DNA from: Phalacrocorax aristotelis
Lineage: Eukaryota; Chordata; Aves; Suliformes; Phalacrocoracidae
NCBI RefSeq assembly: GCF_949628215.1
Contig: NC_134276.1
Coordinates: 132,990,125 to 133,054,124, forward strand
Direction: 5' to 3'
Length of the DNA: 64,000 nucleotides
Made by a program: the position numbers and the translations under genes. Shown one piece after another: positions 44,385 to 55,394 of the stretch. Every line of letters starts with the position of its first letter. The stretch's first letter is position 1. Below the pieces are notes generated by a model. The model ran no database searches. It was not told the DNA's origin and worked only from the letters and a program-made list of their open reading frames with translations.

Positions 44385-47300
44385 CTAAACAGGGAAAGAA
44401 AAGAGGGAGGGAGTTCAATGACAGCCTACAGCAGGGCAAATGCATTGAAGCATATAAAAAAATGCCTCACTGGATCAGGATAATGGCTCACAGCCCACTG
44501 CTCTGTCTCTGATGGTGCTAACAGGAGATACTATTTTGAGGGAAGAGCAAGACCCTCTGTGATCCCAGCATGTTCCTCCAGTATACACAGCTGCTGTATT
44601 ACAGCCCTGCCCAAGTCCTTGTTCATGGACCAGTGGTCCGTGAATACCTAGTCTTTTTCTCAACCTGCTTCAAAATGCTCCAGGTTAATTCAAAACAATC
44701 TTAGTGTTTGGTCAGCATAGACAACAAAAGGTGCCCGGTTGCTGGTGATGGGAATGGGAAAGATGGGAGGAGCGGGGTCACCAGGCTTACCTCACACTTG
44801 TAACATTTCATGTGGAAATTTTTCTCCAATGCCACCACACGCACTGTCTCATCCTTTCCAGGCTCTGGCATGATAGGCTCGCTACAGACTGAGCAGCGTG
44901 GCGCATACTTCCTGCAACCCACAAAAATATGGAGGCCATGACCACCATAGTGGCATTCAGTGCAGGTTTCTCACTGATGTATAATAGTATTAGTAGCAGA
45001 TGAATAATAATCAAAGAAATTTAGGTGGGAAAAGACCTTAATTGCTACAAAGAACATTGCTGATTCATTTTTAACTTCATGTCCAACAGATCACATGGGC
45101 AACCCAACCCCACCTTGCAGCAAAATTAAACAGGCATGAGGGAATCTGCCTTCTTTCAGACACCACATGCACACCCTCTGTTCTCTCCCTACCTGTGGTA
45201 GTCATCCACACAGTGAGGCTGGTTGGCCTGGTCCACAATAAAAGAGACACCCTCAAGAGCAGTATGGCACATCACGCAGGTGAAGCACTGGGGATGGTAT
45301 GAGTTACCAGTGGCCTTCAGCATCCGGTCTGTGATGGTCTGTTTGCAGACACTGCACTTTTCCAAGGTGCCCTGAGCCCAAAGGGAACAAGTAGGACATA
45401 TTAATCCAATCCATCACCCCTGGGAGGCTACACCAGAGACATACAAGATGGAAGGAGGAAGGCAAAGCAAGAGAGAGCAGCAACCACAGCAAGCTCAGAT
45501 CTCTCCAGCAGCTTTCATCCCAGTGACTCACAGCATAACAGTCCTCACAGAAGGGCTTCTCATCCACATTGTAGAACTGCTGCCCCTGCAGCTGCTTCTC
45601 ACATTTGAAGCAGGTGAAGCATTCCACATGGAAAAGGCAGTCCAGGGCCCTCACAGCTGGCTGGGTTCGTGATAGGGGCTTCCGGCAGAAGCCACAGAGC
45701 TCTGTCAGTGGAAGAAGAAAGGGATTAGGGGAGAGGAAAACCCACCACAGGCTTTATCCTACTGCTGTCCACTGAAGGAACGCACCAGAAGTAGCAGCCT
45801 CTGCTGGGGGCGGACACTCCATATCCTTCATTAGTTTCTGGGTCAACTTCTCCAGCTCTTCGACCTCCTTCATGGTGAGAGAGGAATTTCCCCTAGGCTG
45901 ATCTGCACTGGAGCCTGCGGGTCTATGCTGCAGGAAGAGGAAACATTCAATCCCAAAGGACACATATAGACAGACTCCCTCCCACCCTGTCTCTAATAAA
46001 CTTACTTCTCTCACCTTTACTTCTCCTCTCTGTCTCCCTCTAGGGAACAATCTGCCATCCACTGTGCTTGCTTCTTTCAACCTTTACAGGAAGTCCCATC
46101 CCTCTCCACCACTGTCTCTAGTTACATCTCTCTTTCAGATGGGTAACGCTTCCCCTAGCCTGGGACAGACCCTCCCTCCTCCTCTTCCAGCTTTAGTCCT
46201 AGTGATGCTGTGCCTATCCAGAGGTAGTGATCCCATGGTTCTATCCCTTACCGTGTCTTTTGCAGCAGCAGGTTGTTCTGTGGGATGTGGCTTCTCCTGC
46301 ACTTGGGGTCTTTCCCTCTGCTGCGCATAGGTAAAATTGGGAGGTTGTGGACGAGAGGAGGGACCTGAAGGTGAAGGGGCTGTGAACTGTGTCTGAAGGG
46401 AGGTAGGATATCTTGTAGAGTTTGAGGGAGCCATAGGAATGCTGGGACCCGATTTGGACCCAGACTTAGGAGAGCCAGCAACAGGGGGTGGGGTGAATTT
46501 AGGGGTAGTCTGAGGAGCAGGGAGAGAGGGGGGTGGAGGGACTGGTGCTACAGGATCCTTGTGTTGCTGTGGGGCTGCCCATGGGGTTGGGGCAGGGGCC
46601 AAATCCACTCCAGGGGGCTTGAAAGCTAAGCTTCCACTTGGCTTTGGAGTGAACTTGGAAGGAAAGGAATAAGGAGTATCTCTGGGTGCAGATGGTATTT
46701 CCACATGGGCTTTTGGCGTCAATGGCTTCTCCAAAGAACCTGTAGATTTCACAGATATCTGTAAAGGGAAGCAACAGAGAGAAACAGGCAGTTATCAGCA
46801 AGGTGGAAAAGAAAATACGCTGTCTATAGCAGTCAGCAGCTACCCCAGACCCACAATGCTGAGTTCCCACACTGTTACGTATTTAGCAGTCCTGACAAGT
46901 TGCAAGATCTATTCTTTCTGGTCCTTCACATACACTTTCTCACTATGGTTTATCCAGACATGTTAATCTTCAGTACCGCCCTTCTCACTACCTCTGTTCA
47001 GCAAACCAGTCATCTCTCCTTCCACCTGTGACATTCTGGAGAGCTCACCCGGGATTTGAAGGGGTCATTCTTCTCCATGTCATCCATCATTACAGACAGT
47101 GAGTCAATCTCAAGATCAATGCTGCTCATCTTGCCACGTACCTATACCACCATCCATGAAGAAAGAGGGAGCAGAGAACATTACAGGAATAGCCAGAGAA
47201 CAAGGCGTATCCCCTTACAATAGCAGATTTTGACACTTTGGACTGGGGTACAGATCCACGCCTTGCTTTGAGTGGACAGCAAGTTGGCGTGGATGAATAG

Positions 47301-50300
47301 GGCACAATCTCCAAGGTCTACAAACAGTGGGAAAATGCACAGCCCAAGGAAACTCACAGACAGATTTAGGTGGGAAAAGACATCTGGAGGTCTCTAGTCC
47401 AACACCCTGCTCACAGTAGGGCTAACTCCCAAGCTAGACCAGGTTGTTCAGGGCCTTGTCCAGGTGATTCCTGAACATGCCCAGAGATGCAGATTACACA
47501 GCACCTATGCCAGTGTTGAGTCACTCTTGGAGGGAAACAGCTTTTTCTTCTGTCCGACAGTAATTTGCCTTGCTGAAACCTGTGTCCATTGTCTCTTATT
47601 GTGCCCCAGTAAGAAGAATCTGTCTTCTCTCCAGCCCTCCTTTAGGTATTGCAGACTGCTTTAGATCCCTGCCTTGGCCTTCTCTTCTGCAGGCTGAGCA
47701 AACCTAGCTCTCGCATCACATGCACTGACCCCTGGTGATCACTATAACCCTTTGCTGAACTGCATCTATTTCAGTATTCCTCTGGGGTTACTGAATTGGG
47801 GAGTCCAACTCGAAACAGTCCTCCAAGATGCAGCCTCACTAGCACTGAAGAGACACAAATAATCACTGTCCTTCTCCTGCTGACTACACTCTCATGAATG
47901 CAGCCCAGCACGTGGTTGGCCTTTGTTGCTGGCTCACATTCAACTCACTGTCCACCAGAAACCCCAAGTCTTTCGTCTGCTGAGCTGTAGCCTGGCCAGT
48001 TGACCCTAACCTATGTTGGTCCACGGGGTGGCAGCATTTTCTGCTTTCTGAGGTCTCAGGGCTTCCTGCTGCTGAGTTCAGAGAGTAACAAGAAGCTGTC
48101 CCAACTCACAAAGCATCACAAGAAACTATGCTTCCCTTGACCTCACTCACCTGTGGGGCAGGCACCTTGCTCACAGGTCCTTCGTCAAACAATGGTGGAG
48201 GAGGAGGAGGAGAAGGAAAGACTTCTTCTGGGGCTGGTGGAAAAGGCTCTTCAAAAGGTGGTGGGGGTGGGGGAAAAGCACAGTTTGAGGAGAAACTTGC
48301 TTCCTCTCCAGGTGGGGGAGGAGGTGGAAGTGGCAGCTCTATGGGGAAGAATGAGAATAAAAGCATGCAAGGATCATTTCTTACTCTTAGCCAGTACAAA
48401 CTCCAAGGAGGGTCTTGAAGGTATTACAGCAAGTAGTTCCCCAGTACCCAGGGGACCCCAGCACCCATCAAGGACAGCTGAACTCCACAGGCTGGCTTTC
48501 ACCTTGTCCAAAGGTTTTTGCCATCATATAAACTTCCCTCAGTAGCTACTGTAATTAGTCACTGGGAACAGTTATTGCATAATTGGGAAACATGTCTTAC
48601 TATGCCCTTTTCCCCACTCCTTCTCTCATTCTTTAGTCCCTAGCACATGCTCCTCTCGCCATTAATTGGCTCAGATCGCTGAATACAGAGCAGCATTAGA
48701 AGGAATGCCAGCAGACAACCCAGGATCCTGAAGAGCCTACATAATTACAGGAAAATAAGCTGGCACCTCACAGCTTGCTAGCAAGCACTACAATAAACAA
48801 GTAGGGGGGGTAAAAAAGGCAAGTCAGACCAACTATCTCTTATGCATATGAGGAATCTCTGAAATGGCTTTCTTTTTCTGGGAAATGAAAACTGCTTTCT
48901 TTTTTGAGGCTAAAATTTCCCCATACCCGATACAGATTAGGACACGAGAAATTTTCTAGAACCCTTATAAAGCAGGCTGAAAAGCACCAGAGTGCCTCGA
49001 TTTCCTAGAGTAAAACCCCATTGCTTCCACCTATTCATATTTGCCAAAGATGTGGAACAGACAAAAGGAGACGTTTTCTACTACAATGCAGTCAAATAAA
49101 TGAGAATCCTTCTCCCTTCACCGTGTATGGGAGATGTTATCCTCTTGTCATCCAAACAGCAAAGAACACTGAAGACAAGGAGACTTAACTTCCACATCTC
49201 TTCTTCTGGACACCCACCTGTCTTCCTGCCTAGCCCCACCCAGCAGTAGGGTGAAAGTAGACACCATGTGCTACTTCACAGCAGTAATCGAATTGTGTCA
49301 TCATTATATCCAGCTGTTGTTGACAGACTTTATAAGGACCTCTCATCTGTAACCTAAGGGAGATGATACTTCCCTTTCAGAAAATAAAGGTGAAATCTTA
49401 TTAGCCAGTGGAATGCATAAACTGCACTGGTATGCAGCACCTCTTTCAAGACTTCTTGTACCACAGAAATTCTGCTTGAGGAGGGAATTAATATTAGACT
49501 AGTATTTTTTCTTTGAAACTACAGTTTGGGATCAAGTTTGTATATGCTTGCTTTTTGATTTACTGAAATGATAAAGAATATTACAGAAACAAAGCCCTGT
49601 CACATTGTTTCAGATGCATTGAAGCCTGCTTTATGAATTATTCATACAAACAAAAAAGCTCCCCACAAGGTTACTATATTGGATTTGTAGAATAATCAAT
49701 ACTAAATATAACATTCCCACAGCAATACTAACTTAGCCATCCTGTCATTTAAGACAAAGAGACCAATTGCTATGGCTTTATGTTACACTACTATTTGTTT
49801 GGAGACTGTATAGGAAAGGGAGAGAAGGTTTGAAGAGATGCATCAGAGAAGGATCTAATCAGATGCATTTCTCTCATGACTGAGTTTTGGTGTTCATCTG
49901 TACTTCAGAAGTCTTACTAGCAGCCCTCACCCAATGGTGACACAGCATCTTAAGCCTAATGGTTCTTTTGCTAATCTTTCTGTCAAGTTATTTCCTCCAT
50001 AATAAGCTTTATAAGGGGGGTAAAAGTGGAGCAAATAACACCCAATCCTCCACTTACACAGTGTATCGAGAAAGAATTTTTAACATACATCTGTCTATTT
50101 TTGTACTTCAGGTAATGTATTTGTGCCAGTCTGAGACCTTCTGACAGACATATCCCAATCCACACAACTATAACAGAAAATCGTAACAGGCACAAGATTC
50201 CGGCCAACAACGTGTTAGAAAAAGGTCACCAGAGTTAACTGGTACAATTCTAGCAGACAGAAGCACCAACATGCCGAGGGCCTTGTGACTTGAGAAATGG

Positions 50301-51563
50301 AAAAAATGGCTTAATAATTTCTTTCCTCTGAGCATAGGACCAGCCTTTCTACCATCAGGTCAGCTGCCCACTAATTTAGCACGCTAACCTAGAAAACAGT
50401 GTTGCACAGTCTATGCTAGACAGTGAAAGGAAAGGAGTTTAAAACAGAAGCTAGAATTATCTGAACACGTGTCCTGACTGAGGTGCACCCTTATAGAGTC
50501 TTGGGGTAATATGCAGCATCAAACATTAGCAAGAGGTCCCTAGGGAAATTTCCAGTGGCCCCATGCTGATCAATTCCAACTAGGGAGCCACACAACCAGG
50601 AACCTTCTGCTCCTTAGAGGACACAAATCCAACCAACCAAAAACAAAACAAAAAACCACCCCATCACCACAGGAAATAAAATTAAAAAAAAAAAAAAAAG
50701 AGAAAACCACACTAAAGCAAGTCACTCTACACAGGAAAACACACCCAACCCAAACCACTAGGAAAAAGTATAAAACTCTACAAGCCATACAAACTCTAAG
50801 TCTCACTTCCTGTTTCTTCCACCATTTTTTAACGCAATTATTTCTTTCTCCCCATCTCCAGCAGCAAAGATGGCAATTGCAGAGTCCACAAAAACGATCT
50901 CCACAGTGAGAAACTACCAAGTTGAGCTGAGATGAAGCAACAAGAACTGCATGATTCATCACCATCACAGTCAACTTCCCTGCAACATACTTGCTCTCAG
51001 ACATGCTGGCCAGAAACTGACTGCAGTTACACAATCACGCATTCAGGGAATACTATGAAAAATCCATTGCATTCCTCCAGCATCAGTGCCATGCAGGATT
51101 GCCTTCCTGTCTCCTTTCCTAACAGAGATAAAACAATAATAAAGGGATCTCAAAATATGTAGTATTTCATTCTGGAACCTGCCAGCCTCTACAGCAAAAG
51201 TATCCTTCACTTATAGCAGTTATGGCCTTGTTCTCATGCAAGCACCCATTACAGATGTCCCACCCCGAGAATTTAGAAATGCGTATTCACATTTGACACC
51301 AGCCCTCACCTACCGTCTGCCAACAGGGACATAGATGCTGATGGAATCTCCCCCACCTTCCCCATCTGAGCACGCTGGGCTCCAGCTCCAGGAGGTGGGG
51401 GCAGCGACGACTCTGACACACCCCCAGCCTTGAAGGGGTTCACCTTGGGTTTAGGGGCGACCACAGGTGCAAACTTCTTCTGCGGGTTGTAGAAGGAAGG
51501 GGTAGAAATGTTGATACTGACTGTGGATGTCATGCGGGTCCCTGGGGCACCTGGGGAGGCCAT
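44274..51563 (-). CDS. ZYX: ZYX, zyxin, complete coding region (up to 10 coding exons)
   Basis: Focal-adhesion and actin-stress-fibre adaptor that recruits Ena/VASP and alpha-actinin and shuttles to the nucleus. Coding pieces (minus strand, 5' to 3'): 51563-51314, 48338-48151, 47317-47219, 47141-47049, 46758-46252, 45927-45786, 45701-45532, 45371-45193, 44911-44791, 44384-44274. All join in frame to 619 residues; 586 without the 99-nt third piece. Human zyxin has 572. Seen: N-terminal [21 protein letters not shown] (conserved zyxin start, linked to alpha-actinin binding), proline-rich region with an FPPPPPP EVH1 ligand and related repeats (about 84-146), a leucine-rich export-signal-like helix [20 protein letters not shown], and three LIM domains from about residues 429, 489 and 549. 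The gene is tail to tail with EPHA1. It ends VRAKTAR. Confidence 0.96.
44791..44911 (-). CDS. ZYX: ZYX LIM domain 3, first half
   Basis: A 121-nt exon: [40 protein letters not shown]. This is the first zinc finger of LIM3, with the long insertion typical of zyxin/LPP/TRIP6. It ends in phase 0 at GAG|gtaagc. Confidence 0.97.
45193..45371 (-). CDS. ZYX: ZYX LIM domain 2
   Basis: A 179-nt exon: [57 protein letters not shown]. Zinc ligands are complete. It ends in the split Arg codon joining RKYAPRC. Confidence 0.97.
45532..45701 (-). CDS. ZYX: ZYX LIM domain 1
   Basis: A 170-nt exon: [50 protein letters not shown]. This is a complete set of LIM zinc ligands (C-x2-C, H-x2-C, C-x2-C, C-x2-C type). 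It ends in phase 0. Confidence 0.97.
45786..45927 (-). CDS. ZYX: ZYX exon with nuclear-export-like leucine helix
   Basis: A 142-nt exon reading [41 protein letters not shown]...ATS. The amphipathic leucine-rich part corresponds to the known zyxin nuclear export region just before LIM1. Donor is the less common G|gtgcgt; the split Glu codon with the next exon supports it. Confidence 0.94.
46252..46758 (-). CDS. ZYX: ZYX large proline/serine/threonine-rich exon
   Basis: Exactly 169 codons, [13 protein letters not shown]...AAAKDT. It is rich in Pro, Ser, Lys and Gln, with [10 protein letters not shown] and KFTPPPVA repeats, [14 protein letters not shown] and the conserved [19 protein letters not shown]. 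This is the disordered middle of zyxin. Acceptor is TTTACAG and donor gtaagg. Confidence 0.95.
47049..47141 (-). CDS. ZYX: ZYX exon with the [10 protein letters not shown] motif (93 nt)
   Basis: Thirty-one codons, [31 protein letters not shown], matching the mammalian zyxin stretch around [18 protein letters not shown]. The leucine/acid pattern is LD-motif-like. The exon is phase 0 at both ends and so could be skipped. An alternative acceptor AG just before MSS would drop four residues. Confidence 0.88.
47219..47317 (-). CDS. ZYX: ZYX candidate extra cassette exon (99 nt)
   Basis: A 33-codon open stretch, [11 protein letters not shown]...KSAI, lies between a good acceptor (TTTTCCCACTGTTTGTAG) and a good donor (ATT|gtaagg). 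Phase 0 at both ends means it can be included or skipped without shifting the frame. I cannot match it to the mammalian zyxin sequence I remember. Two adjacent cysteines, a KARR motif and serine-rich KVSKS are the only visible features. It is either an avian alternative exon or an unused open segment. Confidence 0.5.
47355..48020 (-). mobile_element. CR1 LINE fragment in ZYX intron
   Basis: Antisense-oriented CR1 (minus strand, so sense to ZYX). Plus-strand hallmarks are AGGTGGGAAAAGACATCTGG, GTTCAGGGCCTTGTCCAG, TTGCCTTGCTGAAACC and GGTTGGCCTTTGTTGCTGGC. It sits directly upstream of the 99-nt candidate exon. Confidence 0.85.
48151..48338 (-). CDS. ZYX: ZYX exon 3: Ena/VASP-binding proline-rich segment
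   Basis: A 188-nt exon (ccccatag / gtgagt) reading [41 protein letters not shown]. These acidic-flanked FPPPP-type repeats are the ActA-like ligands for EVH1 domains of Mena/VASP. It ends VSKVPAPQ in phase 0. The opposite strand gives a spurious Gly-rich ORF. Confidence 0.95.
48339..51313 (-). other. ZYX: ZYX intron between exons 2 and 3
   Basis: About 3 kb. A Phe/Val/Trp-rich open stretch on the minus strand (50,570-51,034) derives from CAA/ACC-rich plus-strand sequence and has no domain. Nothing else recognised. Confidence 0.7.
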
Positions 51564-51574
51564 CTTCTCAGCAC
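51314..51574 (-). CDS. ZYX: ZYX exon 2: start codon and N-terminal segment
   Basis: The acceptor CTGCCAG precedes 11 untranslated bases and the ATG at 51563 ([18 protein letters not shown]...). It encodes 83 residues with the conserved [20 protein letters not shown] block and [13 protein letters not shown]. The donor must be GACG|gtaggt to give the split Glu codon with exon 3. The nearby in-frame extension to a stop (ADGR) would truncate the protein if the intron were retained. Confidence 0.94.
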
Positions 51575-52059
51575 CTGGCAGGACAGAAGAGGGAGGAAAC
51601 CTGTATGAAGTCAGCCTTGGGCCAGAGTGGAAATTAATCGAGAGAAACATGTGAAACTGAGGGATACAGGAGTTTAAGTCCGGCCAGCAGCTGAGGTGCC
51701 TGAGTAGAGCGCAGAGCACTTCCAGGATCAGCACAGGAAAAAGGAGGAACAGAAAATGCAGGCAGCTCAAATATGCACGCTTCACCATCTCAACTCAGTA
51801 TGGCATTAACTGCCAAGGGGTTCCTGCCACAGAGAAAACCCAGCTCTCTGCTGCACGAGAACCCTGCATGCACGAACGCTGGAGAGGACACCAGAACGAG
51901 CATTATCCACTGAGCACACCCAGCCCCCCAGACACTATGGAGGATGCCCCCCCATACATTCTTTCCCAGAACTGGAATTAGCATTTCCTCTCCCCAACTT
52001 ACCCGATAATGCTAGCCGGTTCCTCCTGACCTCAGCCTATGACAGCCCCAGTAATGTCC

Positions 52060-52480
52060 AGCTTCACTCCCTCAAACCTGGCACATCCCCTGCATCTCCC
52101 ATCCTTTACCTCCAGACCCCTGCATGCCGGAGGAGCGCAGGGCAGCTGCTGCAGAGGCAGAACAAGAGGGCGGGTGCGGAGCTCCCAGGTGTCACATAGC
52201 CGGGCGGAGCCCCCTGCTCTCCGGATCTCGCCTCCGCTTTCTCTCCTTCCTGTCCCCGGCGAGGGTGACAGCGGCTCCCGCCGCCCCTCGCCGCTGCGCC
52301 GGCGCCCGCTCCGCCCCCGCCAGGAAGCGCTCCTCGGACGCCCCCCGCCGCCCCTCACCGCCCCTTCGGGCTGCCAGGGGAGCTGTCAGCACCGCTGCAG
52401 CTCAGCCGGGGCTCCCGGCCTCCGGGCAGCGCAGCCGCGGTCCTGCCCTGCGCAAGGACAGCCTGTGGCGTGGGAGGGGG
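52060..52480. promoter_or_regulatory. CpG island in ZYX intron 1, possible alternative ZYX promoter
   Basis: Strongly CpG-rich block between the probable exon 1 and exon 2 of ZYX. On the minus strand it ends in a donor TCTGGAG|gtaaag at 52,110. The preceding sequence has an ATG at 52,125 that would be in frame with zyxin after splicing to 51,574. Long open frames on both strands here reflect base composition. Confidence 0.5.
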
Positions 52481-55183
52481 GCAAGCACCCCGCTTGCAGC
52501 ACGCGGGCATACGAACCCTCTCTCTCCCCTCACTCCTTTCCACCACCAGACTCGAACAGCCCCGCCAAGACGGCTGTTTCAGGAACGCAGGTGTCATGAG
52601 AGCCGCATTTCTAGGACTCCCTCAGTCCTGCAATCCAGGCCAGAAATCTTGTCCGTGCTAGAAACCTCCATGAAGCCAGATGCTTTGTTGCGAAGCCTGG
52701 CATGCCTGTAGACCTCCTAACACCCCAGCACAATAGTGTTTCTGCCAGCACAGGGGCTCTGTGCCAGCATTTCAAGTTGGCATGTTCAAATCAGTGTCCT
52801 TCCACACTGCTGGCCTCTCTCACATGGACAATAACAGCTGCTGGAACAGACAGCCCTGGTGCCACAAACATCCACCCACAACTAATTCACCCATAACTGC
52901 TGATAAGACCCACGTGCCCCTTTCTAAGTGCTCCCACGATTCAGTGCAGTATGGCACGACATAGTAAGCTGTAACAGGTTCCCTAGGTCACAAGCGTGTG
53001 ACAACATAGACAAACGTTAAGTCCATTCTGCTGCATTTTTTGTTCCCTTGGTGCAGGGCTGATGAGTTGTATGCACTTTGACAAACTCTTCTGGGCTTTT
53101 CAGAATGAAGAAGGGGCTGCAACAGTATGTGGCAGCCAAAAAAGCTGTGCTGAGCATCTCCCACATGATCCAGCATGCAAAAAGGCCAAGGCAGAAGAGT
53201 AATTAGCAAGGTCTGTCCTCAATCCCTCAGACTTCTAGGGGTCAACAGACTTGGAAGTCAGAAGGGACTGATGAACTCCCTCCAGTCTGCAGCTTCCCAC
53301 TGTGCTACAGAAGCTATTAAAAAGACCTCCAGCCTTCTCTAGAGATTTCTGCTTTGTGCTCCACTGTTTCACTATGATGTAATGAACCACTTGGTAGTAG
53401 TTTTACCAGAATTGACAGCATTATAAGCAGAACACCAGTGACAACATCCCTTGTGATCATGATCATTACCAGAGTTACTCAACACAGAGGCAGTCTTAGG
53501 ACATCAGCCGCTTCACAAAAAAGTGCTGGCTTTGCTACCAGCAGCTTCCATCTCCCTTAACCCAAAGCATCCCATTTCCCAGTATGCTATGTCACACTTA
53601 AGGCCCTTCCTGCTGAGAGCTGTCTCTGTCCAGCAGCTGCCCCTGCTCATCCTCACTTCCGTGTATCAGTCCACACCCACACAGACCAAACAGGCTGAGA
53701 AAGGCTGGCCTTGCAGAGAGTCACCCCCCAGCCCTGCAGCATTGCCAATACCATCTAAGCCTTACCAGAAATATGAAGCATATGCGAGTCCTGTGGCGCT
53801 GTTTGTAAAAGCTATTGGAGAGGGAGTGTCACACCAGCAGACCTAATCTCAAATCCTTCTCGTCCTCACATTTTTCCTGAGGGAAGAGATTTTTCTGCCT
53901 GCTGTAACAGCATTTAAGATGACTCAAGTGGAGCTATGAAGAAAGATGGCCCCAAAGGACACAGCTAGGATACTTAGTTGCCTCATGCATTGTTTCCCTC
54001 TAACAGAGAGCAAGAAGCAGGACAGAACCAAGCGATGCCTCCCTCAGCAGCAGGATCACCTCCCAGAAGGTCCCATGGTGGGTCTGCCACCTCTTATGCA
54101 CCAAGACAGCTTTCAGTTCTTTGACCCCAAGACATCCCTTTCAGAATCTCAGCTCCTTTCCTGGGGTAGCAAAAGGAGGAGGAACCTGAGGAAGCAGAGA
54201 GCTGAGTATATTTCACCTCTCCCGGTACAAAGCAGTCTGTCTCCAGATTCAAGGGAGCCCCCGTAAAAGCTAGCCCAGCACTGTGGTCTGACACACCACA
54301 TCTGCACTTCCCCTATTCGCCAACATCCCCCCAACTGAGAGGGGTCAGAAGGAGAACTACAACAAAAATACAGAATACGAGGTGAACAGATTAAACAGAA
54401 CTAGGAGTTATGCCTATTTTCATCCTCTCATACAGACTAATTCCAGAAAGTTCTCCCAGCCCGGCCCGAAGTTACAAAGCTTCGAAGAGAGCAAAGTCCC
54501 ATCAGCTATGCAAGGTAGAGCCTTAAAAAAACCTGGCTGGGGGAGGGGGGCATTCAGAGCTACAAACTTCTCCCACATATGCCGGGCTTGCCTCCTCCTT
54601 CCTGTGCGGGAGGGGGTGGGGGAGAAAAACTCCAAAAAGCTATGCAAAAGTATTTAAAACGTAAGGAAGTTCTACTACTTTGCAAGACTTGCGTCTTCAC
54701 TTTCTCAGGGTACTCCCAGAGAGACAGAAACTCATAAATTAAACAAATTTCAGGCACAAAGAGTCCCAGATTCCTCTCTCTCAAGCACATCTGGAAAAAG
54801 GCTCCATAGGTGTCTCACTCATCCGTACGCACACAAAAGAGAGCTTGTCCCAAGTAAAACCAGCCAGCACCCCCTCCTTCTTCCCCACTGCTGGAACTAC
54901 ACAGGAGCGTTTAGCTGCCTCCATTCCACCGTGAGGGAAGAAAATTCACCAGATTCACACACACGCCAACCCCTCTTCGGCCAAAGGGCAAAAAAACCCA
55001 GGAGCCACAACCGTAAGTCCACCCGAAAGAGACCGAGGCTTTGTACGAGGCGAGCAACTCTCCCCCCGGGAGCGGCAGGAAACCCGCAACCCCCGGCACA
55101 GGCGCACACCCCTCCTCGCTCAGCGCCAGCCCCGGCGCTGCAGGCAAAAAGCGTTGTCGCTAAGCCAAAAAGAAGAGACTCAC

Positions 55184-55380
55184 CTCTGGGGACAGGGCTC
55201 GGGAGAGCGGGGAAATGCCGCCCCTGGGGCTGGCGATCGCGGGGCTGGGGCTGGCCTCCTGTGCCCCGGCACGCCCGCCCGCCAGCCGGGAAAGGCAGCA
55301 GTAACGAAAGGTGGGGGAGCTGCTGAGCCCTAAGCGCTTCCTACGAACTCGCGAAAAAAGCCTCGCCCAGGCAAAGTTGT
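55184..55380 (-). other. ZYX: ZYX probable non-coding first exon
   Basis: Minus-strand sequence in the CpG island ends at a strong donor, CCCCAGAG|gtgagtctc, that could splice to the ZYX acceptor at 51,574. The 5' end is not defined by sequence; it is placed just after the CArG box. No ATG-initiated frame joins the zyxin frame from here that I can see. Confidence 0.5.
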
Positions 55381-55384
55381 TTGA

Positions 55385-55394
55385 CCATAAAAGG
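55385..55394. promoter_or_regulatory. CArG box (SRF site) CCATAAAAGG
   Basis: Perfect match to CC(A/T)6GG about 200 bases upstream of the probable ZYX exon-1 donor. Zyxin is known as an MRTF/SRF-responsive cytoskeletal gene, which makes the position meaningful. A GGAATG element (TEAD-type core, reverse CATTCC) follows at about 55,431. The motif also resembles a TATA box for plus-strand initiation. Confidence 0.55.

Noticed and set aside
48128-48545. Gly-rich and Val/Glu-rich plus-strand ORFs
   Set aside because: They are the reverse strand of the proline-rich zyxin exon and its flank.
50570-51034. 154-codon Phe/Val/Cys-rich minus-strand ORF resembling a membrane protein
   Set aside because: Hydrophobicity comes from A/AC-rich simple sequence on the plus strand, including a run of A; no signal peptide or family pattern.
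51315-51788. 160-codon minus-strand ORF suggesting a longer first zyxin exon
   Set aside because: The part upstream of the MASP start crosses a clear acceptor at 51,574 and is unlike zyxin; the downstream end reads past the donor into ADGR-stop.
52039-52711. Plus-strand ORFs of 186 and 195 codons
   Set aside because: They lie in the CpG island of ZYX intron 1, show low-complexity Pro/Ser/Arg composition and have no recognisable family.
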